Below, one piece after another: positions 6,899 to 12,985 of a stretch of 16,148 bases of DNA. Made by a program: the position numbers and the translations under genes. This stretch comes from AC-52 sp044870295 (GTDB taxonomy: Bacteria; Actinomycetota; UBA4738), in assembly GCA_044870295.1 (NCBI GenBank), contig JBIOYQ010000181.1:1-16148 (forward strand), given 5' to 3'. The notes under the pieces were generated by a model that was not told where the DNA came from, searched no databases, and saw only the letters and a list, made by a program, of their open reading frames with translations. Every line of letters starts with the position of its first letter. The stretch's first letter is position 1.

Positions 6899-9345
6899 GG
6901 CAGCCACACCGGCCGTTCCTCGTTCGTCCCGGGCGTGTTCGTCAGATCGCGGGCCCCGGAGCCGTCGGCGTTCATGAGCCAGATGTCTTCGTCCCCCGTC
7001 CGCGAGCTGCGGAAGGCGATCGATTGGCCGTCCGGCGACCACGTGGGCTGCGCGTCCTTCGCCGTGAAGGTGAGCTGTTGCGCCCCCGTCCCGTCGGCGT
7101 TCATGACCCAGACGTCCCCGCTGCGGCGGAACGCCAGCTTGGTGCCGTCGGGCGACCACACGCCACCTAGATCGTCGGTGGTGCTGTTGCTGATGTTGCG
7201 CTGGTTCGAACCGTCGGGGTCCATCAGGTACACCTGCCGGCGCCCGTCGCGGTTGGTGAAGAACACCATGGTCGAGCCGTCCGGCGACCAGCGCGGCGCT
7301 TCGTCCGACGCGGGGTCGCGGGTCAGCTGCGTGGGATTGCCGGTGCCGTCGGCGTTCATGACCCAGACGTCCTGGCTGCCCGCGCGGTCCGAGGTGAAGG
7401 TGATCTTCGAGCGGTCGGGCGACCACGAAGGATAACGTTCGTCGGCCGGGTTGTTGGTCATCCGCGTCAGGCCCTTGCCGTCCGAGCCGATCACGTAGAT
7501 CTCCTCGTTGCCCGACCGGTCGCTCGAGAAGGCCAGCTTCGACCCGTCCGGCGACCAGGCCGGCCACATGTCGGAGGCCGGATCGGTGATGAGCTTCTCC
7601 TGGGGACCGTCGGGCTGGGTGAGGTAGATGTCCCAGTCGCAGTTGGGATCGCAGCTCACCGGGTTGGCGTCCTTGCGGTCGGTGATGTACGCGATCCACG
7701 CGCCCGTGGATACGGCCATCGTGACCGTGGATCCCTCTTCGACCTCACCGTTGGGCGAGACCGCGGACACGGTGCCGACCGCCGTCGTGAAGCTGGGCCG
7801 ATCGACCCGCTTGACCTTCAGCCCGGCGCCCTGGAGCTGGGCGGTGGCCTCGGCCGGCAGGAGCCCGTTCACCTGCGGGACGGTCACGGTCCCATCCCCG
7901 TCGCTCGGGCTGGTGGTCGACGTCGTTCCGTCGTTGCCGTTCCCCGAGAACATCACGACGAGGATCACGATGAGCGCGACGACGCCAGCCGCCACCCCGC
8001 CCGGGATCGCCGCCCGTCGCCACCAGGGGACCGGCGTCGGCGGCCACGGCCCCGGGCCTGGCCCCGGGCCTGGCCCCGGCCCCGGCTGCGGCTGCGGCTG
8101 CGGCTCCGGCTCAGGTTGGGGTTCTGGCTCCCGTTCGGGCTGTGGTTGGGGCTCCGGCTGCGGTTCGGGCTGTGGCTCTGGTTCGGGCTCGGGAAGAACG
8201 GAGATGGGCTTCATCGAGCGGGTCGTGGCGGGACCCTGCACGTCGAAGATGCGCCCGTCGGGCGCCCGCATGTACAGGACCGGCGTGGCCCATTCGACGG
8301 CGTTCACCCGGGTGAACACGGCCTTCCTGGCCTCGGCCAGTGCGGCGTCAATCGGCCATCCGTCCGCCAGCGCGTTGTAGAACTCCTTCGACAGTGCCTT
8401 GGCCGCGGTGTCGGTGACCTCGAACTGCATGGCGATCACCGCGGGGATGCCCTTGCGGACCAACGATTGCGCCGTTCCCGCGAACGGATCGGCCGCCGAC
8501 GTCCTGGCGCCCTCGCACGCGTTCAGCAACACCAGGCGAAGGCTCTCGTGGTCGTTCAGCAGCACGCCCAGCGACGAAGCGCCCACCGGATCGCCCTTGC
8601 CGGAGTCGTCCTCGAACAGCAGCACGCCGTCGTCGCGCTTGTCGTCGAACGTCCCGTGCCCGATGAAGTGGAGCACGTGGTAGTCCGTGCGGCGCAGTCG
8701 TTGCTGGAGCGCCTCCAGGGTCGGTGTCATCAAGCGCTCGACGGCTACCCGCCCCTGCTCGGCCAACGGCGTGAGGGCCTCGGCGACGTTGCTCCATTCC
8801 TTCTCGACGTCGAGCGCGGGGAATCCCGTCGGGCTGGACACCACGGTCAGCACGCGGAGGGGCGGGGAGACGGTGAGTGGCGGGGCCCCCTCCGCCAGAT
8901 CCATGTACCTGACCAGGGGCGTCTGATCGGACAGGCACAGGAACTCATCGCCGCCGGCGTCGTAGAGGAATTCCCACGGGATGTTCGCCAGGGCCGGCAC
9001 GTCGTCGAGGTGGATGCGGATCCGAAGCCCGGACTGGGAAGCCCGGGCCTTGTCCATGCTCCGAAGGAGGCACGTCCCGACCGGGCCGTCGAACAACGAC
9101 CCGAACAGCCGGCTCCCGAAGGTCCGGACCTCCCTCAGCTCAGGTGAGGCCACCGACCGGACGGACTGCCGGGCCGACAGGCGGAAGACCTGCAGCACCA
9201 GCATCTTGACGTCCTGGTCGGTGAAGGGGAGCGTGAAATCGGCCTCCGCCTGGCCGGCCGGCGAGTGGATGACCCGCAGGTGATAGCCGGTCTCGGCCGG
9301 CTCGATCAGCAGGTCGAAGTCCTGATACGACGATGGTGCTGCCAT
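6895..9345 (-). CDS. CHAT protease - TM - PASTA - TolB-like propeller receptor-like protein
   Basis: This 816-residue protein has an unusual chain of domains. Residues 1-370 form a CHAT (caspase HetF-associated with TPR) module with its usual N-terminal region. The likely catalytic dyad is intact: His230 in HFIGHG and Cys277 in LLNACEGA. Residues 384-437 are a Pro-rich linker that switches from Pro-Gln/Glu to Pro-Gly repeats. Basic residues (WWRR) precede one membrane helix at about 447-466. Residues 487-548 fit a PASTA domain (V-T-V-P opening, GLLPAEA, A-V-S-P-N-G, E-G-S-T-V). Residues 549-816 carry six PD40/TolB-type repeats with W-S-P-D-G and M-N-A-D-G-[TS]-G motifs. The basic residues predict an inside protease and an outside PASTA-propeller sensor. 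Substrate and ligand are unknown. Its stop overlaps that of gatB; it is divergent from the di-iron protein gene. Domain calls are firm, the signalling role is inferred. Confidence 0.9.
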   Translation of the reverse strand: MAAPSSYQDFDLLIEPAETGYHLRVIHSPAGQAEADFTLPFTDQDVKMLVLQVFRLSARQSVRSVASPELREVRTFGSRLFGSLFDGPVGTCLLRSMDKARASQSGLRIRIHLDDVPALANIPWEFLYDAGGDEFLCLSDQTPLVRYMDLAEGAPPLTVSPPLRVLTVVSSPTGFPALDVEKEWSNVAEALTPLAEQGRVAVERLMTPTLEALQQRLRRTDYHVLHFIGHGTFDDKRDDGVLLFEDDSGKGDPVGASSLGVLLNDHESLRLVLLNACEGARTSAADPFAGTAQSLVRKGIPAVIAMQFEVTDTAAKALSKEFYNALADGWPIDAALAEARKAVFTRVNAVEWATPVLYMRAPDGRIFDVQGPATTRSMKPISVLPEPEPEPQPEPQPEPQPQPEREPEPQPEPEPQPQPQPGPGPGPGPGPGPWPPTPVPWWRRAAIPGGVAAGVVALIVILVVMFSGNGNDGTTSTTSPSDGDGTVTVPQVNGLLPAEATAQLQGAGLKVKRVDRPSFTTAVGTVSAVSPNGEVEEGSTVTMAVSTGAWIAYITDRKDANPVSCDPNCDWDIYLTQPDGPQEKLITDPASDMWPAWSPDGSKLAFSSDRSGNEEIYVIGSDGKGLTRMTNNPADERYPSWSPDRSKITFTSDRAGSQDVWVMNADGTGNPTQLTRDPASDEAPRWSPDGSTMVFFTNRDGRRQVYLMDPDGSNQRNISNSTTDDLGGVWSPDGTKLAFRRSGDVWVMNADGTGAQQLTFTAKDAQPTWSPDGQSIAFRSSRTGDEDIWLMNADGSGARDLTNTPGTNEERPVWLP
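8035..8196 (-). repeat. Low-complexity Pro-Glu/Gln then Pro-Gly codon repeats
   Basis: This in-gene stretch encodes residues 384-437 of the CHAT protein. The first part alternates Pro with Glu or Gln (PEPEPEPQP type), the second alternates Pro with Gly. The Pro-Gly portion is almost pure GGCCCCGG-type DNA, and the first part is built of tandem GGCTGC/GGCTCC-like hexamers as read on the plus strand. It would form a stiff extended spacer between the cytoplasmic protease and the membrane helix. Such DNA is prone to slippage, so its length may vary between strains or be misassembled. Confidence 0.85.
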
Positions 9346-9373
9346 GGGGCCCCCGCAGACGGATCCTGGCTCG

Positions 9374-9402
9374 ATGGTAGGCCCCTTTCGCCCTGGTTGG
9401 AA
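9374..9402 (-). promoter_or_regulatory. Candidate promoter of the CHAT gene
   Basis: Read on the minus strand, TTCCAA (9402-9397) and TACCAT (9379-9374) are 17 bases apart and lie about 28 bases upstream of the ATG at 9345. The -10 matches 4 of 6 consensus bases and the -35 only 3 of 6. No strong Shine-Dalgarno sequence follows. The call is tentative. Confidence 0.28.
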
Positions 9403-9427
9403 GGCTCGAGCCCTGGCGATGATCCGC

Positions 9428-9456
9428 TTGCCTCACGGCGACGAATCTCGTAGAAC
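9428..9456 (+). promoter_or_regulatory. Candidate sigma-70 promoter of the di-iron protein gene
   Basis: TTGCCT at 9428-9433 and TAGAAC at 9451-9456 are separated by exactly 17 bases, each matching 4 of 6 consensus positions. A start near 9463 would give a leader of about 26 bases containing the AGGAG ribosome site at 9481-9485. It is the best-looking housekeeping promoter in the window, though short motifs in high-GC DNA can arise by chance. Confidence 0.45.
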
Positions 9457-9488
9457 CGGCTGGAAGCCCGCGTCGACGTGAGGAGAGG

Positions 9489-10382
9489 ATGGAGGAGTTC
9501 GACCTCGACAAGTACCTCAGGGCGTCCAAGAAGGTGGACCTGACCGGGATGCCTTGGGACCAGATCAAGCACACACCGCTGCCCATCGGCGAGGCCCGGA
9601 CGCTCGCCTACATGATGGACATCGAGACCCACACGGTGATCTTCCTGCGCGACCTGCTCGCCACCCGGGCCGCGTTCGACCCATCGGTGACGGCATTCCT
9701 GTCCTGCTGGGTGTACGAGGAGCTGTGGCACGGCGAGGCGTTCAGCCGCTTCCTGGGGGAAGCCGGCTATCAGCTGGCGCCGGACGGTGAGCGCGTCTGG
9801 AGCGACGCTCCCTACCCGTCCCGCGCCGCTCGGAACCTCTGGATCCGTCGCAAGCTGGGCAGCAAAGGCTACGTCTCCCACATCGCCACGCTGGCGGCCG
9901 CGTCGGTGATGAAGGACTTCGTGGCGCTGCACATGACGTGGGGCGCGGTGAACGAGCTGACCACCCTGACCGCGTATCACCGGCTGATCGCCAAGACCGA
10001 ACACCCCGTGCTGGTCGAGCTGCTCAACCGGATCATCAAGGACGAGCGCCGGCACTTCGCCTTCTACCGCGCCCAGGCCCGGGTGCGGTTGGGGCGGAGC
10101 CGTCAGGCCCGGCGGGTGGTGCGGTGGGCGCTCCAGCACCTGTGGGCACCGGCGGGGACGGGTGTGCGGCCCCAGCAGGAGACCGACTTCACCATCGCGT
10201 TCCTGTTCGACGATGCCGAGGGGCGGGTGGCGGCCAGGCACATGGACCAGACCATCGGGGAGCTGCCCGGTCTGGCCGGTCTCACGGTGACCAGCGACGC
10301 GCTGCGATCGGCGGCCCGCCGCATCGGGCCGGCGGTGGCAAAGGCCAAGCTGGCCACGCCGCTGGCAGCGTTTAGGACCTGA
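9489..10382 (+). CDS. Ferritin-like di-iron carboxylate protein
   Basis: This 297-residue, mostly helical soluble protein carries a complete di-iron ligand pattern: Glu46 (DIETHT), Glu78-x-x-His81 (EELWHGEA), Glu156 (NELTTL) and Glu186-x-x-His189 (DERRHFAFY). The order E, ExxH, E, ExxH and the spacing of about 30-75-30 residues are those of the ferritin-like superfamily that includes acyl-ACP desaturases, AurF-type N-oxygenases and ribonucleotide reductase R2. The length is close to actinobacterial acyl-ACP desaturase-like proteins, but I cannot assign a substrate; oxidation or desaturation of a small or carrier-bound molecule is the class expectation. An AGGAG site lies very close to the ATG. 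It is divergent from the CHAT gene and followed by a hairpin and a palindrome before the sigma factor gene. No electron-donor gene is nearby. Confidence 0.82.
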   Translation: MEEFDLDKYLRASKKVDLTGMPWDQIKHTPLPIGEARTLAYMMDIETHTVIFLRDLLATRAAFDPSVTAFLSCWVYEELWHGEAFSRFLGEAGYQLAPDGERVWSDAPYPSRAARNLWIRRKLGSKGYVSHIATLAAASVMKDFVALHMTWGAVNELTTLTAYHRLIAKTEHPVLVELLNRIIKDERRHFAFYRAQARVRLGRSRQARRVVRWALQHLWAPAGTGVRPQQETDFTIAFLFDDAEGRVAARHMDQTIGELPGLAGLTVTSDALRSAARRIGPAVAKAKLATPLAAFRT

Positions 10383-10410
10383 GCGGACCCTCCCAGCCGG
10401 TCGGTCCGAG

Positions 10411-10432
10411 CTGTCGGCCTCGAGCCGGACAG
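10411..10432 (+). terminator. Possible hairpin terminator after the di-iron protein gene
   Basis: CTGTCGGC at 10411-10418 pairs with GCC and GACAG at 10424-10432 around a CTCGA loop, with one bulged G: an 8-bp stem 29 bases after the stop. There is no T tract, so it would be an atypical terminator or simply an RNA-stabilising hairpin. Confidence 0.35.
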
Positions 10433-10441
10433 TCCCGGCCC

Positions 10442-10473
10442 CTTCAAACGTACGGTCGAACGTACGGTTGAAG
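10442..10473. promoter_or_regulatory. 32-bp near-perfect palindrome with two CGTACG cores (candidate operator)
   Basis: Arms CTTCAA (10442-10447) and TTGAAG (10468-10473) flank two CGTACG cores (10449-10454 and 10461-10466) and a central TCGA (10456-10459). Each block is separated by one base, and only those four spacer bases break the symmetry. The same stretch is also a 12-bp direct repeat (10447-10458 and 10459-10470) differing at one base. It lies between the di-iron gene and the sigma factor gene. This double symmetry is typical of an operator bound by one or two repressor dimers, for example of the TetR type. As an RNA it could also fold as a hairpin, but it lacks a T tract. Confidence 0.6.
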
Positions 10474-10565
10474 CCTTCGACAGTGTTTTCCGGGCCCCCT
10501 CCCATGAGCGGCGCCGCTATCGAGGCGGCTTCCAACGCGTCTTGATACCGAGAACAATCGTGGCG

Positions 10566-11120
10566 ATGGCATCCGAGGACCGCCCGGGAGGTCCATCGGT
10601 CGGCGCCGGCCAGTGGACAGATGTCGAAGGCCGGTCGCTGGCTGAGTTGTTCGTGCGGCAGATGCCACGGGCCGTGGCCATCGCCTACTTGATGACGGGC
10701 GACCGCGGCGTGGCCGAGGACCTGGCACAGGAGGCCTTCATCCGGCTGGCGGGACGGTTCCGGCACATCCGATCCCCGGACGCGTTCGATGCCTATCTGC
10801 GGACGACGGTGGTGAACCTGGCTCTGTCGCACCTGCGCCGGCGGCGGGTGGAGCGCGCCTACCTCCAGCGCGAACGGCGACGGCCGAGCGGGGTGACGGA
10901 GAGCATGCCGGACGTGGCTCGACGCGAGGAGCTGTGGGCAGAGGTGCTCGAGCTCCCCGCCAGGCAGCGCGCGGCCCTGGTGCTCCGGTACTACGAGGAC
11001 CTCTCCGAGCGGCAGACCGCCGACGCCCTGGGCACCTCGGTGCCGGCGGTGCGGTCGCTGGTGGCGCGGGGCATCGAAGCCTTGCGCGGACGGATCACCC
11101 GAGGTGACGACGATGCCTGA
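10566..11120 (+). CDS. ECF sigma factor (SigE-family-like)
   Basis: This 184-residue group-4 sigma factor directs RNA polymerase to a specific promoter set. Region 2 spans about residues 20-95, with AIAYLMTGDRGVAEDLAQEAFIRL as the core-binding part and AFDAYLRTTVVNLALSHLRRRR as the -10-recognition helix. Region 4 covers about 115-175, with LPARQRAALVLRYYEDLSE and the helix-turn-helix QTADALGTSVPAVRSLVARG. The TGDRGVAEDLAQEAF wording resembles the actinobacterial SigE family. Region 3 and region 1 are absent, as expected. The frame is open from a TTG at 10542 and a GTG at 10560; the ATG at 10566 is chosen because the extra residues add no family sequence, and no site has a good Shine-Dalgarno. 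It overlaps the next gene by 8 bases, so the two are coupled. Confidence 0.92.
   Translation: MASEDRPGGPSVGAGQWTDVEGRSLAELFVRQMPRAVAIAYLMTGDRGVAEDLAQEAFIRLAGRFRHIRSPDAFDAYLRTTVVNLALSHLRRRRVERAYLQRERRRPSGVTESMPDVARREELWAEVLELPARQRAALVLRYYEDLSERQTADALGTSVPAVRSLVARGIEALRGRITRGDDDA
11101..11107 (+). promoter_or_regulatory. Ribosome binding site that sets the start of the solute-binding protein
   Basis: GAGGTGA is a strong Shine-Dalgarno sequence inside the end of the sigma factor gene, with a 5-base spacer to the ATG at 11113. A GTG at 11104 in the same frame lies inside this site and is therefore unlikely to be the start. Confidence 0.7.
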
Positions 11121-12939
11121 GCCCGAGGACGCCCTGCGGCGGTTGTTCGACGACAAGGTCCGGGACCTCGGGCGGTCGGCGGAGCCTCCGTCCTCGACGG
11201 TCATGCGGAAGATCCGGGTCCGACAGGTCACCGCGGCCTTCACGGCGATCGTCACCGTGGCGGGCCTGGCCCTGGCCGGCTTCGCCGGGCTTCGGCAGCT
11301 GACGGGGGTGCCGAAGCCGATCATCGCCCCCACCCCTGTTCCCACGGCACGGGCAGGCGGCTCGCTCACGGTGGGGACCTCCGAGTTCCCGGAGTGCCTG
11401 AACCCCATCACGGCCTGCGCGTCGGCCACGGGGACCTGGTGGACGGTCCTGGAGCAGGTCATGCCTCGGGCCATGGAGCTGGACGCGGATGGTGACGTGG
11501 TGCCGTCGACGCTGCTGTTGGAGGCGCCGTCGCTGGAGAACGGGGGCCTGGCCGAAGATCCGTTCACCATCACGTATCACCTGAACCCGGAGGCGAGGTG
11601 GGCGGACGGCACGGCGGTCACGGCGGCCGACTTCGACTTCACCTGGCGGGCCATCGTGCATACCACCGGGGCCTACCAGACCACCGGCTACGACCAGATC
11701 ACGTCCATCGATGCCAGCGACCCCGCCACCGTGGTCATCCGGTTCAAGGACGTCGTGGCGGATTGGCCCGACCTGTTCGGGGGACCCTTCGGCGGCGTGC
11801 TGGAGAAGGCTGCCTTCCCGCAGTACCTGCACGATCCATCGCCGGATCTCCAGAACCAGATGCAGACCGACATCCCGTTCTCCGCGGGACCGTGGATCCT
11901 GGATTCCTTCACGGCGGCGAAGATCGTCCTGGTCCCGAACGATCGGTACGCGGGGACGATCCCGAAGCTCGATCGCGTCACGATCGTGCCCGTCACGGAT
12001 ACGACCGTGGCCGTCCAGATGCTGCGCGCCGGCACGGTGGACGCCGTCCCGTGGTCCGCGGACCAGGTGTTCCTCGATCAGCTCTCCGGGCAGGCCGACC
12101 TGCATGTGGTGACTGGCGGCGGCGCCTTCTTCGAAGCCCTGTGGTTCAACCACGACGCCGTGCCGCTGGACGACCCCAACGTTCGCGAGGCCCTGATGTA
12201 CGCGATCGACCGTCAAGCGGTCATCGATCAGGTGATGCGACCGTTGGACCCAGGTGCCGAGGTCCTGAACTGCGGGTTCCTCGCTCTGCCGAACCTCGGT
12301 CCGTGGTGCCGCTCGACACCCTTCGCGCAGTTCACGTACGACCCGGAGCACGCCAAGCAGATCCTCGAGGCGGACGGGTACGACTGCTCCGCCCTCCCGT
12401 GCACGAAGGGAGGGAGGCGGTTGACCATCGACTACGCGACGGTCTCGACGAACGAGCGACGGCTGCAGACCCAGCAGCTCCTGCAGGACCAGGCCCACCA
12501 GGCCGGCTTCGAGCTTCGGTTCCGGAACGACGACGCCGGGACCCTGTTCGGCGATCGCCTCCCGCAGGGGGACTTCGGCGTGGCCGATTACGCCAGCGGC
12601 GGGACGGTGGATCCCTCGGTGACGTTCACCTTCGCCTGCGACGGCATCCCGACGCAGGCCAACGGGTTCACCGGCGACAACTGGAACCGCTGGTGTGACC
12701 GTGAGGCCAACGACCTCATGCGCCAGAGCGATGTCGAGCTGGACCCGGCGAAACGGCTGGATCTCATGGACCGGATCTATGCGATCGAAGCCCAGGACTT
12801 CCTGTCCCTCCCGCTGTACGTGCTGCCCGAGATGGCGGCCTGGCGGACCGATCGCGTCGCCGGGCCCGTGGACGCCTACGCGGGCACACTGATGGGGTTG
12901 TTCTTCAACCTGAACGAGTGGTCGGCCGTTCAGCCCTAA
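11113..12939 (+). CDS. Membrane-anchored family-5 solute-binding protein with anti-sigma-like N-terminus
   Basis: This 608-residue protein begins with about 38 charged residues (MPEPEDALRRLFDDKVRDLG and following), then one membrane helix at about 39-60, a Pro/Thr spacer, and a family-5 (oligopeptide/dipeptide/nickel) solute-binding domain from about 84 to the end. Binding-domain signs are GGSLTVGTSEFPECLNP, YHLNPEARWADGTAVTAADFDFTW and NVREALMYAIDRQAVIDQV. There is no lipobox cysteine; the predicted topology is N-terminus inside, binding domain outside. The N-terminal part resembles the short cytoplasmic segments of membrane proteins encoded just after SigE-family sigma genes. It overlaps the sigma gene by 8 bases, and no permease or ATPase gene is adjacent. 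A ligand-responsive anti-sigma role is inferred. The alternative is an ordinary exported binding protein starting at Met31 (base 11203), which has no good ribosome site. Confidence 0.82.
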   Translation: MPEPEDALRRLFDDKVRDLGRSAEPPSSTVMRKIRVRQVTAAFTAIVTVAGLALAGFAGLRQLTGVPKPIIAPTPVPTARAGGSLTVGTSEFPECLNPITACASATGTWWTVLEQVMPRAMELDADGDVVPSTLLLEAPSLENGGLAEDPFTITYHLNPEARWADGTAVTAADFDFTWRAIVHTTGAYQTTGYDQITSIDASDPATVVIRFKDVVADWPDLFGGPFGGVLEKAAFPQYLHDPSPDLQNQMQTDIPFSAGPWILDSFTAAKIVLVPNDRYAGTIPKLDRVTIVPVTDTTVAVQMLRAGTVDAVPWSADQVFLDQLSGQADLHVVTGGGAFFEALWFNHDAVPLDDPNVREALMYAIDRQAVIDQVMRPLDPGAEVLNCGFLALPNLGPWCRSTPFAQFTYDPEHAKQILEADGYDCSALPCTKGGRRLTIDYATVSTNERRLQTQQLLQDQAHQAGFELRFRNDDAGTLFGDRLPQGDFGVADYASGGTVDPSVTFTFACDGIPTQANGFTGDNWNRWCDREANDLMRQSDVELDPAKRLDLMDRIYAIEAQDFLSLPLYVLPEMAAWRTDRVAGPVDAYAGTLMGLFFNLNEWSAVQP

Positions 12940-12953
12940 CACCCCCGGTGTTA
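12937..12953 (+). terminator. Perfect small hairpin over the stop codon of the solute-binding protein
   Basis: TAACACC (12937-12943) and GGTGTTA (12947-12953) form a perfect 7-bp inverted repeat with a CCC loop, and the left arm begins with the TAA stop itself. No T tract follows, and the next gene starts 33 bases later. It may be a weak terminator, an mRNA 3'-end stabiliser or a small operator for the aminotransferase-serA unit. Confidence 0.35.
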
Positions 12954-12985
12954 CCCTGAGGGCGACCCCGCTCGAAGGAGCCGCC

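Noticed and set aside
8041..8100. Tandem GC-rich repeats considered as a CRISPR or minisatellite array
   Set aside because: There are no spacers, and the repeats translate in frame as the Pro-rich linker of the CHAT protein.
10507..10518. A 12-bp GC-rich palindrome (AGCGGCGCCGCT) before the sigma gene
   Set aside because: Short self-complementary GC strings are expected often in DNA of this composition, and there is no placement that supports a function.
9306..11573. A 755-codon open frame on the minus strand across the di-iron and sigma genes
   Set aside because: It lies opposite well-supported plus-strand genes, has no recognisable domain, and its composition (Arg, Gly, Pro, His rich) is typical of antisense frames in high-GC DNA.
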